64,000 bases of DNA, from positions 124,001 through 188,000 of the forward strand of contig NZ_VEBF01000006.1 of the NCBI RefSeq assembly GCF_007676705.1, read 5' to 3'. Shown piece after piece: positions 17,717-26,074 of the stretch. A program made the translations under genes and the position numbers. The notes below the pieces were generated by a model. The model made no database searches. It had not been told where the DNA came from and saw only the letters and a list, made by a program, of their open reading frames with translations. Origin of the DNA: Paenibacillus xylanexedens (GTDB taxonomy: Bacteria > Bacillota > Bacilli > Paenibacillales > Paenibacillaceae). Position 1 is the stretch's first letter; the number at the start of each line of letters is the position of its first letter.

Positions 17717-18400
17717 TCATGGCTTCTTCACACGATATCCAACACCCCGAACTGTCTGAATAATAACAGGATTAGCCGGATCAAGCTCCAGCTTTTCGCG
17801 CAGATGTCGAATATGTACCATTAAGGTCTTGTCCCCATCCAGATATGGCTCGTTCCATACGGCTTCATAGATCTGCTCTTTGGTTCGAATCATGCCCATA
17901 TGTCGTAACAGGTAGGCGAAGATATGGAATTGTTTGCCCGATAAAATAACCTCATCCCCCGTCTCCTCATTAACGATCCGGTTATCTTTCTCATAGATTG
18001 AGAGATGATCCAGCTTCAAGGCCGCATCGGATGAGATCGCAGTTCCTGCCTTCCGCAGCTGAACTTCAATTCGGGCAGCCAGTTCATCGGGGTGAAACGG
18101 CTTGGTCACGTAGTCATCGGCAAAATCAAGACCATGCAGCTTATCGTCAATAGACGTTCTCGCCGATAACATGACAATAGGAATAGCCGGATGTTCTTTT
18201 TTGAGTCGCTGTCCGACCGTGAATCCATCCAGCCCTGGCAGCATGACATCCAGAATAATCAATGAGCAGCCAACAGCAGCTTCAGCTGCACCTTCACCAC
18301 TTCCGAGCCAGATCACCTCATAACCGCGCTCCTCCAGATCAGCCCTTACCCATGTTGCAATTTCCGTGTCATCTTCAATGTATAACAGTTTGGTTTTCAT
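17717..18400 (-). CDS. OmpR-family response regulator
   Basis: 227 aa. Receiver with acidic pocket E9-D10-D11 (IEDD), phospho-acceptor D51 (ILDVMLPGLDG) and K102-region (VTKPF), then a winged-helix domain ending TVRGVGYRVKKP. ATG start with AAAGGA upstream. First gene of the regulator-kinase-ABC operon; it likely activates that operon when the kinase senses an envelope-active peptide, by analogy with NisR/SpaR/BceR. The divergent GH13 gene begins 127 bp away. Confidence 0.92.
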   Translation of the reverse strand: MKTKLLYIEDDTEIATWVRADLEERGYEVIWLGSGEGAAEAAVGCSLIILDVMLPGLDGFTVGQRLKKEHPAIPIVMLSARTSIDDKLHGLDFADDYVTKPFHPDELAARIEVQLRKAGTAISSDAALKLDHLSIYEKDNRIVNEETGDEVILSGKQFHIFAYLLRHMGMIRTKEQIYEAVWNEPYLDGDKTLMVHIRHLREKLELDPANPVIIQTVRGVGYRVKKP

Positions 18401-18527
18401 TCGCGCATTCGTTTCCTTTCTACACCAGTTGGGTTAATTATATCTTAATCATTAGCTTGCGTGATGTCATGTCATACCAGTCCACGAAGTACATAACATG
18501 TTTATATATAACGGGAGGGAACTTAAT

Positions 18528-20294
18528 ATGCTGCTCGAAGCCATCTATCATCAACCGAAGCGGAACTGGGCCTATGCCTACGATCAGGATACAATTCGCC
18601 TGCGTCTTCGTTCCAAAAAGAATGATCTGACCGAGGTATACGCACTGACCGGGGATAAGTATGCATGGGATGAAACCAAAGCCCTGGTTCCTTTAATCAA
18701 GTTTACGACAGACTCCATGTTCGATTATTACGAAGGTGAAGTGAAGCCTCCTTACCATCGACTGAAGTACTCTTTTCTATTAAAAGACGGAGACGAGCAG
18801 ATCTGGATGACCGAGACGGACTTCCAGGAAGAAGAGCCTGACGATCCAGGTCGCATGTTCCAATTCCCCTACATACATGCCGGGGCCGTATTCACACCCC
18901 CTGAATGGGTGAAGGATGCGATATTCTATCAAATTTTCCCGGAACGATTTGCCAACGGCAACCCGGATATCAATCCGGACAATGTAGAACCCTGGGGCGG
19001 CGAGCCAACACCGTTCAATTTCTTCGGTGGTGATCTTCAAGGCGTAATCGACCATCTCGATTATCTCAGTGAGCTCGGCATCAATGCGATCTACTTCACC
19101 CCCATCTTCGAGGCAACAACCAACCATAAATATGATACAGAAGATTATCTGCGGGTAGATCGTCACTTTGGAGACGCAGATACCGTCAAACGACTGGTTG
19201 AGCTATGCCATGCGCGTAGAATTCGTGTACTGCTCGACGCCGTGTTCAACCATTCCGGGAAGACCTTCGCACCATTCGTCGATGTGCAGAAGAACGGAGA
19301 ACAATCCAAATACAAGGACTGGTTCCATGTACACGAATTCCCGCTGGATGTGAAGGATGGCATTCCTACGTATGAGACATTCGGATTTGAAGCGCACATG
19401 CCGAAGCTGAATACGGAGAATTCCGAGGTGAAGGCCTATCTGCTGGAGGTTGCCGAGTACTGGATCAAGGAAGTGGGTGCGGACGGATGGCGGCTGGATG
19501 TTGCGGACGAAGTGGATGATGCATTCTGGCGTGAATTCCGTCGTGTAGTCAAAGCCGCTAATCCGGAAGCCTATATTCTGGGTGAAGTCTGGAATGAGTC
19601 CTCTGCCTGGCTGCAGGGCGATCAGTTCGATGCTTCCATGAACTATCCGTTTACCGATGCCGTGAATGCCTTTTTTGTGAAAAATACGATGCAGGCCGAA
19701 CAGTTCGCGAACTCCATCGGGCGGCAGTTATCCCGCTATCCGCTTCAGGCCAGCGAAGTAGCATTCAACTTGCTGGACAGCCACGATACCCCGCGTCTGC
19801 TCACCCTGTGTGAGGGCGATCAGCGCAAGATGAAGCTGGCTGCGTTATTCCAGTTCAGTTATATGGGTGCTCCGTGCATCTATTACGGAGACGAGATTGG
19901 AATGGACGGCGAACACGATCCGGGTTGCCGGAAATGCATGGAATGGGACGAAGCGAAGCAGGACCGGGAGTTGCTCGACTTTTATCAGAAACTGATCTCA
20001 CTACGTCATGCTCATCCCGCCCTGCGTGCGGAAGGCACCATTCGTTTCCTGCAGGCTCGCCCCGATGGCAGCCAACTGGTACTCGAACGGAAAGACGATG
20101 AGGAACGCATCCTGATCTTGTTCAATCGTTCAGAGGAGACAGCCATTGTCGAACTGGACGCAGGCGACGGGGAATGGACAGAGCTATTCGGCGGAAACCA
20201 TCGTACTGCCAAGGATGATGGCGTGCTTGCCATTGAATTGCCTGCGTATGGATATGCTGTACTAAGTACGGCTGTGAGTCAGAGATCATCTTAA
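18528..20294 (+). CDS. GH13 cyclomaltodextrinase / neopullulanase-type alpha-amylase
   Basis: 588 aa. The ATG at 18528 has GGGAGGGAAC five bases upstream; an ATG 30 bases earlier has none. An N-terminal beta-sandwich (CBM34-like, 1-125) precedes the TIM barrel, the GH13_20 layout. Catalytic residues are D324 (WRLDVADE), E353 (ILGEVWNE) and D420 (LDSHDTPR). There is no signal peptide, so it acts in the cytoplasm on imported maltodextrins or cyclodextrins, cleaving alpha-1,4 bonds. No sugar transporter is adjacent. Confidence 0.93.
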   Translation: MLLEAIYHQPKRNWAYAYDQDTIRLRLRSKKNDLTEVYALTGDKYAWDETKALVPLIKFTTDSMFDYYEGEVKPPYHRLKYSFLLKDGDEQIWMTETDFQEEEPDDPGRMFQFPYIHAGAVFTPPEWVKDAIFYQIFPERFANGNPDINPDNVEPWGGEPTPFNFFGGDLQGVIDHLDYLSELGINAIYFTPIFEATTNHKYDTEDYLRVDRHFGDADTVKRLVELCHARRIRVLLDAVFNHSGKTFAPFVDVQKNGEQSKYKDWFHVHEFPLDVKDGIPTYETFGFEAHMPKLNTENSEVKAYLLEVAEYWIKEVGADGWRLDVADEVDDAFWREFRRVVKAANPEAYILGEVWNESSAWLQGDQFDASMNYPFTDAVNAFFVKNTMQAEQFANSIGRQLSRYPLQASEVAFNLLDSHDTPRLLTLCEGDQRKMKLAALFQFSYMGAPCIYYGDEIGMDGEHDPGCRKCMEWDEAKQDRELLDFYQKLISLRHAHPALRAEGTIRFLQARPDGSQLVLERKDDEERILILFNRSEETAIVELDAGDGEWTELFGGNHRTAKDDGVLAIELPAYGYAVLSTAVSQRSS

Positions 20295-20346
20295 TACACA
20301 TACAACTATCAACACATTTTATGAAATACATCCTAGCTTCACCTCA

Positions 20347-20404
20347 TCCCAAAACAAGCGTCCTGCATGACCTGGATTCAGGTTTGCGGACGCTTGTTTT
20401 GGGA
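20347..20404. terminator. Bidirectional terminator between GH13 and sdaAA
   Basis: Perfect 17-bp inverted repeat TCCCAAAACAAGCGTCC / GGACGCTTGTTTTGGGA between convergent genes, with T/A runs inside the stem arms. Confidence 0.82.
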
Positions 20405-20458
20405 TTAGCCGTTATGCATATATCGCAGATTATTCTCTCGGCATAGCCTGTTGTCAGA

Positions 20459-21376
20459 TTAAACCTGAGAATCAGGTGTTTCCGGCTCTGCACGCTTTGC
20501 CTTCGGTTTGGCCAGCTTTTGCATCATTTTGCGGCCCGTTGGTGTCTGGGCCAATCCGCCTTGGGCTGTCTCCCGGTGTCGACTCGGCATCGCACTGCCT
20601 ACTTCCAGCATGACGTCGATGACTTCGTCTGACGGAATGGCACTACGCACACCGGCCAATGCCATGTCGGCCGCAGCCAATGCTGTGACGGCACCCAGTC
20701 CGTTACGGACGATGCACGGAATTTCGACGAGGCCTGCGACTGGATCGCAGATAAGGCCCAGTGTATTTTTTAACGCCAAGCCAACGGCATGAACGACCTG
20801 CTCCGGTGTACCTCCACGCAGTTCAACCATGGCACCCGCAGCCATACCAATCGCAGAACCGACTTCCGCCTGACAACCACCCTCAGCACCAGAGATAAAT
20901 GAATTGTTCGCAATAACATAACCGATTGCCCCAGCACAGAACAACCCGTTAACCAAGTGTTCGTCCGTCCAGCCAAACCGCTCCTGTGAACTGATAAACA
21001 CACCGGGAATAATGCCGCAGGAACCGGCTGTTGGTGTTGCCACGATGCGGCCCATGGAAGCATTCACTTCGGATACACACAGGGCATACGCCATCGCAAG
21101 TGCAGAAGCATCACCAGAGCAAGTCTCACCTTTGCGAATATACTCGGCCATTTTCTTACCGTCTCCACCCGTTAACCCACTGCGTGATGTGGTATCTTCT
21201 GTTAATCCCTTCTGTACCGCTTCCTTCATCACTTGATAATAGTCTGACATCTGCTGCACAACGTCCGCTTCGGGCGTATTCGTTTCTTGGACCTGCTCCT
21301 CAATCATCAGCTGAGCAATGGTTTTGGATTCCGCTGTACAGATCGTATTCAGTTCGTGCAAATGTTTAAACCGCAT
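20459..21376 (-). CDS. sdaAA: L-serine dehydratase, alpha subunit (iron-sulfur)
   Basis: 305 aa. ATG start with AGGAG nine bases upstream, overlapping the beta-subunit stop by 11 bp, so the pair is translationally coupled. With the beta subunit it deaminates L-serine to pyruvate and ammonia using a [4Fe-4S] cluster. Conserved segments include CSGDASALAMAY, GRIVATPTAGSCGIIPG and CDPVAGLVEIPC, which supply cluster cysteines. The C-terminus carries a lysine-rich tail (KLAKPKAKRAE). The transcript begins with a tandem glycine riboswitch. Confidence 0.95.
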   Translation of the reverse strand: MRFKHLHELNTICTAESKTIAQLMIEEQVQETNTPEADVVQQMSDYYQVMKEAVQKGLTEDTTSRSGLTGGDGKKMAEYIRKGETCSGDASALAMAYALCVSEVNASMGRIVATPTAGSCGIIPGVFISSQERFGWTDEHLVNGLFCAGAIGYVIANNSFISGAEGGCQAEVGSAIGMAAGAMVELRGGTPEQVVHAVGLALKNTLGLICDPVAGLVEIPCIVRNGLGAVTALAAADMALAGVRSAIPSDEVIDVMLEVGSAMPSRHRETAQGGLAQTPTGRKMMQKLAKPKAKRAEPETPDSQV

Positions 21377-22055
21377 CCGAATCAACTCCTCTCTTCAAAT
21401 CAATGACACGAATGTCCAGTACATGATCGAGCGAACGCAGACGCTTCAACATATCCGGATTAGGCACGCCGTCCATCTCCATTGCCGTCAGCGCTTCACC
21501 ATCCCGAGCTTTCCGATCCACCTGCATATAACCGATGTTAACTCCCGATGAACTGATCGTAGATGTCACTGACGCAAGTACGCCTGCTTTGTCAGCATGC
21601 CGCAGAACGAGTGTAGGGAATTCACCACTGATCTGGACGCGAAAATCATTCATCGCATGTACCGATACGCTGCCGCCGCCAATGGAAGCCCCGATCAAGG
21701 AGCAGGCACGTTCTCCATGCCATAACTCAATTTTGACCGTGTTCGGATGAGGAGCAGGCAGGCCGCTTGTATAAAACTCAACCTCCATGCCCGCTTCTTC
21801 TGCGTATTGCTCTGCATCCGGGATACGCGGATCGTCTGTGACATAGTCCAGCAGACCGCCGATCAGTGCCAGATCCGTGCCGTGGCCCTGATACGTATCT
21901 GCAAATGAACCGTACAGCGTCAGTCGTGCCCGATCCGGCGTACAACCGAGCCACTGGCGAGCAATTCTCCCTAACCTTGCTGCTCCAGCTGTATGTGAAC
22001 TTGAAGGCCCCGTCATCGACGGGCCAATAATTGAAAAAACATCTTTAAATCGCAC
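21366..22055 (-). CDS. sdaAB: L-serine dehydratase, beta subunit
   Basis: 229 aa. GTG start at 22053-22055 chosen because GGAGGG lies seven bases upstream. The family motif GPSMTGPSSSHTAGA opens the N-terminal domain and an ACT domain (about 150-222, LVLRHADKAGVLASVTSTI) closes the protein; ACT domains bind serine or other amino acids to regulate activity. First gene of sdaAB-sdaAA, about 80 bases downstream of the riboswitch terminator. Confidence 0.95.
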   Translation of the reverse strand: MRFKDVFSIIGPSMTGPSSSHTAGAARLGRIARQWLGCTPDRARLTLYGSFADTYQGHGTDLALIGGLLDYVTDDPRIPDAEQYAEEAGMEVEFYTSGLPAPHPNTVKIELWHGERACSLIGASIGGGSVSVHAMNDFRVQISGEFPTLVLRHADKAGVLASVTSTISSSGVNIGYMQVDRKARDGEALTAMEMDGVPNPDMLKRLRSLDHVLDIRVIDLKRGVDSDAV

Positions 22056-22135
22056 CTTATAACCCTCCAATTGTATTCGTCATTTGCATCCAGATTCCAT
22101 GCCACAATGTTCCTTTTTTACTGAATGATGACATC

Positions 22136-22174
22136 AAAAAGGGACAGAAGAAGGCCCCAGGCCCTCTCTCTGTC
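22136..22174 (-). terminator. Expression-platform terminator of the glycine riboswitch
   Basis: On the minus strand GGACAGAGAGAGGGCC-TGG-GGCCTTCTTCTGTCC is followed by CTTTTTG. It lies directly after the second aptamer, so ligand binding can decide between read-through and termination before sdaAB. Confidence 0.85.
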
Positions 22175-22178
22175 CTCG

Positions 22179-22424
22179 ATACCTGAGAGTTTCATGATCA
22201 GCAGTGTCCAAGGACAAGGTGAATGCCTGCGATTACAGGCAAGGTCACCGGGCTAACTGATCATATACCCCTTGGGTGGCGCAGTTCGCGCACTCTCCAG
22301 AGTTGCGTCCAACGATGGTACATTTACCTGAGAGATTAACCACTGCGCCGGGTGCGCAGCAGCTTGCTCCTTCGGTGCCTGAACTCTAGCCATTTTACTC
22401 GGCTAACCCAGGTCTCTCCCGCTC
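22179..22424 (-). promoter_or_regulatory. Tandem glycine riboswitch (two aptamers)
   Basis: Minus-strand reading shows two consecutive aptamers. Aptamer 1 (22424-22322) begins GCGGGAGAGACC, contains CACCGAAGGAGCAA and ends AATCTCTCAGGTA. Aptamer 2 (22312-22179) begins ACGCAACTCTGGAGAG and ends AACTCTCAGGTAT, with an extended internal arm. These are the conserved blocks of the gcvT/glycine class. Arrangement upstream of serine dehydratase implies that glycine excess switches serine breakdown. Confidence 0.93.
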
Positions 22425-22527
22425 GTTATCATCCGCTTATATTCACTTCCTCGTTCAACTCACATCGAACGTGTGTCTTATATATCAATTGGATCATACC
22501 TGGATCATATCTGGTACATATACTTAC

Positions 22528-22556
22528 AGATTAATATGCTACATATTATATGTCAA
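22528..22556 (-). promoter_or_regulatory. Promoter of the riboswitch-sdaAB-sdaAA transcript
   Basis: Minus-strand TTGACA (22556-22551), 17-bp spacer, TAATCT (22533-22528). It lies about 100 bases before the first glycine aptamer and only 36 bp beyond the convergent end of the lipoprotein gene. Confidence 0.55.
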
Positions 22557-22591
22557 TAAAAGTGACGTATAATTATCATCTTTATCACTCA

Positions 22592-23683
22592 TTAGGAATG
22601 ATTAGGCAGCTTCAATCCCTTTATCCAAGCTTGAAGCTTCTCTTTCGTCCATCCTTCGTTTTCACCCATGATGGAGTACCGCAAGCCATTCTCACTCCAT
22701 GATATGTTCCGAATGCTCTTCATATATGAACCCTCGGTGTTACGAACCTTAATCTTGGCTTCATCCGGCATTAGTGTATCGTCCACGTTTTCTTCCGGCA
22801 TCTTGAATACCGTCAGGCTGACTTCTACCTTGTCGTCACGTACATAATACAAGGTTACTTCATCTCTGCTCAGCTCACCGCCCAATGTAGACATTTCGAT
22901 CCGTGATAGTTCGAATTCTCCACTCATATCCTGTAGGAACGGCTGTTCTAACGCTTTTTCCGCTTCCTCTAGGGTCACTTCGGAATTCTGCATCATATCG
23001 TTCAAGTCCTTCACATCGACCTCCTTAGGGATGTCAATTACGAAAGTATCCTTTGTGAATTCAGGGTCATACTGAATCGGATCATAGACCATTTCTGATT
23101 TTCCATCCCCATACGCGCTGTTTACTTTGACAATCATCCACGTTTTGGGATCTACCCAATACTCTGAAGATATGGAGAATGCGCCTTCTTCTTTTGGTGT
23201 CAATTCAATATGAATGACGTCCTGTCCATGAAGTTTCTCCTGTCCCATCATATTCACATCATGCGTAGTACGTAACCGCTCTAGTTGATCGACCAATATT
23301 TGCTTCTGGGTTTGATTAGGTTGTTGTGACACGGATGATGCATCCATGGAATATGCTGCCCCTGTTTCTTTTTCATAAAGGATGATCTCCTTTCCGTTAT
23401 TAACTGCGTAACTGACATTGCCATTCTCGGATGTTTCCGTGCGCTTTCGTCCAGTTTCACCATCTACCCATTCCTTAATTTGCATGGTGTTAGTCAGCTT
23501 GTCGTCCGCCCATATCTTCATGACACCTTCCGCATAATAGGAGGCAGGTTCTGTTTCTGCTGAGACAACCTTCTCGATCATCTGATCTCCTGACATAGCC
23601 AGCATATCCTTCTCCGCGCAACCTCCAAGCAGGGCGCCTGCAAGTAAAGCAGTTCCCAGCATCATCCATCCTTTTTTCATCAT
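22592..23683 (-). CDS. LolA/DUF4367-type lipoprotein encoded with a two-component system
   Basis: 363 aa from the ATG at 23681-23683, one base after the kinase stop, with AGAGG upstream. Lipobox LLGGC near residue 20 gives a lipid-anchored extracellular protein. The middle (about 50-235) has the LolA/RseB-like fold pattern (TMQIKEWVDGETGRKRTE, IELTPKEEGAFS, EYWVDPKTWMIVKV) and the C-terminus (about 260-360) resembles DUF4367. Monoderm bacteria lack an outer membrane, so lipoprotein sorting is not the role; such proteins are often envelope-stress or anti-sigma partners. Its overlap with a sensor kinase suggests it tunes that kinase. Confidence 0.82.
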   Translation of the reverse strand: MMKKGWMMLGTALLAGALLGGCAEKDMLAMSGDQMIEKVVSAETEPASYYAEGVMKIWADDKLTNTMQIKEWVDGETGRKRTETSENGNVSYAVNNGKEIILYEKETGAAYSMDASSVSQQPNQTQKQILVDQLERLRTTHDVNMMGQEKLHGQDVIHIELTPKEEGAFSISSEYWVDPKTWMIVKVNSAYGDGKSEMVYDPIQYDPEFTKDTFVIDIPKEVDVKDLNDMMQNSEVTLEEAEKALEQPFLQDMSGEFELSRIEMSTLGGELSRDEVTLYYVRDDKVEVSLTVFKMPEENVDDTLMPDEAKIKVRNTEGSYMKSIRNISWSENGLRYSIMGENEGWTKEKLQAWIKGLKLPNHS

Positions 23684-23684
23684 C

Positions 23685-25175
23685 TTACCCATCCTCTCTG
23701 CGTTTACATTCTCCATGTTCAGGCAATCGGCAAGCTGCCAGCGTTCCATATCCTTCGTATGACCACATGCGCATATCCCCCCCGTGCTTTATTGCAACTC
23801 GTTTGGCTATACTCAATCCCAATCCCGAACCACCTGCATACGTCTTCTCCTCCTGATTCTGGTGTTGAACATAGGGTTCGAAGATACGAATGAGCTGTTC
23901 TTCAGGAATAGCAGGACCTTCATTTTGTACTATGATCAATGTTGCCCCCGCCCTGTAGTTATCCAATTCATCTCCAAGCGAGGGAATAATCCATTCTGGG
24001 AGCTCCCCATCTGAAGCAATAACCCCTAGTCCCATTACACCGTTCGTTCTTGTGTGGCGCAGTGCATTATTTATCAGATTATCTGTCAGGCGCATCAGTT
24101 GTTCCGGATGAACTCGGTACAGTTGATCTGTGCGGACATCCATCTTCACGTCAATCTGACCACGCTCGGCAAGTCCCTCATAGCTCCCAAGCAGCATATC
24201 AAAAAACTCTTCACCTTCCACCTCAACCATGGCCATCTCCGATTCACTGGAACCAAGCGCCGTATACATCTCAAGTTCACTAATCATCTGTTTCATCCGC
24301 TCCACATTTCCGAGCAGCACATCCTGATATTCCTGCCTTTCAAGGCGTTTCAGTTGACGATCACCGTTAAGTACTTCCGTATAGGCACTAATGGACATCA
24401 ACGGTGTTTTCAGATCATGGGATAACGAGGCGATCATGAGCTCTTTTTCTTTTTGCTCCCTTTCCACATCGGCCTGAGTATGTCTGATCTTGTCTTGCAT
24501 TGCATCAAACTGTTGGAGCAAGATGCCCATTTCATCATGACGAACAGGTACCACATCCGTAGCAGCCTCTCCCCGTGCAAAAGCATCCATTCGTTCTATG
24601 AGATATTTCATCGGCCGAAAGAGCTTTCTGGATAGCAGCCACAGCACTGTTCCGTATAACAGGATAAAGAAAGCAGCAGCGAGACTCATGACCCAGGTTG
24701 TCCGCAAGGATATGCCTTCCAGCCATTCTCCACGCAGCATGACGATTTCGTAAATACCAACCAACTCACCTTTTTCCCATACGGGTTTTTTCAGTGAGAA
24801 TGTGCGATGACGAATCTGTAAGTTGTACAAATTACGATACAGCTCTGCACCCCCAACGGTGTAAGCTCCAGTAGACCATGTACTCCCCCCTGATGTGTAC
24901 ACCCGAATCCCTGTTGGTAAATACAGATCAAAGTTCACCCGACCATTCTCCAATTCGGAGAGTGCAGCGAAAGCATCAGGCGATTGCAGCTGGTACAGTC
25001 CCGGGTCAGATAAAGCTAGTTCAATAGGAGCCAATTGTCCGGACAACTCTACATATTCCGTTACGGCACGCTGATCATTGTAATAGTTATACAGGGAGTA
25101 CAGCGCCCACCCAGCAACGACAGGCAGCAGCATTACAATGAGGAAGGCAAGCATTAACCAGTACTTCAACTTCAT
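23685..25175 (-). CDS. Sensor histidine kinase
   Basis: 496 aa. TM1 (about 5-28), extracellular domain (about 35-155), TM2 (about 160-182), HAMP, HisKA with H253 (SLSHDLKTPL), HATPase ending GGSGLGLSIAKRV. Start overlaps the regulator stop by four bases. Forms a three-gene operon with the upstream regulator and downstream lipoprotein. The extracellular domain and the lipoprotein are both outside the membrane, so direct contact is possible. Confidence 0.92.
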   Translation of the reverse strand: MKLKYWLMLAFLIVMLLPVVAGWALYSLYNYYNDQRAVTEYVELSGQLAPIELALSDPGLYQLQSPDAFAALSELENGRVNFDLYLPTGIRVYTSGGSTWSTGAYTVGGAELYRNLYNLQIRHRTFSLKKPVWEKGELVGIYEIVMLRGEWLEGISLRTTWVMSLAAAFFILLYGTVLWLLSRKLFRPMKYLIERMDAFARGEAATDVVPVRHDEMGILLQQFDAMQDKIRHTQADVEREQKEKELMIASLSHDLKTPLMSISAYTEVLNGDRQLKRLERQEYQDVLLGNVERMKQMISELEMYTALGSSESEMAMVEVEGEEFFDMLLGSYEGLAERGQIDVKMDVRTDQLYRVHPEQLMRLTDNLINNALRHTRTNGVMGLGVIASDGELPEWIIPSLGDELDNYRAGATLIIVQNEGPAIPEEQLIRIFEPYVQHQNQEEKTYAGGSGLGLSIAKRVAIKHGGDMRMWSYEGYGTLAACRLPEHGECKRREDG

Positions 25176-25882
25176 TCCTCAGGCTCCCCCACGAACCGGT
25201 AGCCACTGCCCCACACCGTCTGAATCCAGCGTGGATGATGGGGCTCGTCACCAAGCTTGGCCCGAAGGCTCTTCACATGAACTGTGACTGTACTCGAGTT
25301 CCCCGCCTCTGGCTGACTCCAGACATGTTCATACAGTTCCGCCTTGGTAAACACCCGGCCCGGATGAGAAGCAAGCAGTATGAGCAAAGCCCATTCCTTG
25401 TTGGTTAGTGCCACATGTTCTCCATGAAGCTGTGCGCGCTGATTCAAATAATCAATCGATAACCCATCGTTATACTGCCGATCTGTCGAATCCGGCTCTA
25501 CGCCCTGATATCTGCGGTACCTATTCAGATGAGATTTAATGCGAGCTGTAAGTTCCGTTAGACTGAAGGGCTTCGTAATATAATCGTCAGCACCCAGCCC
25601 AAGCCCCCTGACTTTGCTCTCTTCCTCGATTCGAGCACTCATCATGAGCAGCGGAACATCGCTGATCAGTCTAATGTTTTTGCATACCGTGAACCCATCC
25701 ATTTCCGGCAGCATCAGATCCAACAAGACTAATTGATAGGTTCCCTCCCTAAAGTCTTCCCAGCTCTCCAAACCGCTTGATGCCCAAGTTACCCCATAAC
25801 CCTCATGACGTAGATGATCTCTCAAAATACGGGCAATCTCCGGATCATCCTCCACCAGCAATATATTCTCGCTGTCTCTCAT
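25172..25882 (-). CDS. OmpR-family response regulator
   Basis: 236 aa from the ATG at 25880-25882 (MRDSENILLVEDD), with GGGAGGATGAAG upstream; the longer frame adds 28 residues that no OmpR regulator has. Receiver with E11-D12-D13, phospho-acceptor D55 (LLDLMLPEMDG) and ITKPF; winged-helix output with WIQTVWGSGYRF at the end. First gene of the regulator-kinase-lipoprotein operon. Confidence 0.92.
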   Translation of the reverse strand: MRDSENILLVEDDPEIARILRDHLRHEGYGVTWASSGLESWEDFREGTYQLVLLDLMLPEMDGFTVCKNIRLISDVPLLMMSARIEEESKVRGLGLGADDYITKPFSLTELTARIKSHLNRYRRYQGVEPDSTDRQYNDGLSIDYLNQRAQLHGEHVALTNKEWALLILLASHPGRVFTKAELYEHVWSQPEAGNSSTVTVHVKSLRAKLGDEPHHPRWIQTVWGSGYRFVGEPEE

Positions 25883-26074
25883 CGCTGCTTCATCCTCCCA
25901 TGAATATATTGTAGCTAAGAAAAGTTGACTCTCCTCAGAGTTTATACTTTCTTCATAAATGTCCATTACGATCGTTATCTAATGCATGCAAAAAGAGCAC
26001 CCCGATTGTTCAGGACGCCCAGGTAATATTCACAATCTTAATCCTAAGTTATAGCTCCTAGAAAAGGAAACACC

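Noticed and set aside
22592..23683. LolA-like domain as a sign of a Gram-negative organism
   Set aside because: Lipobox, two-component context and Firmicute leader RNAs elsewhere favour a monoderm; the same fold occurs in Firmicute lipoproteins.
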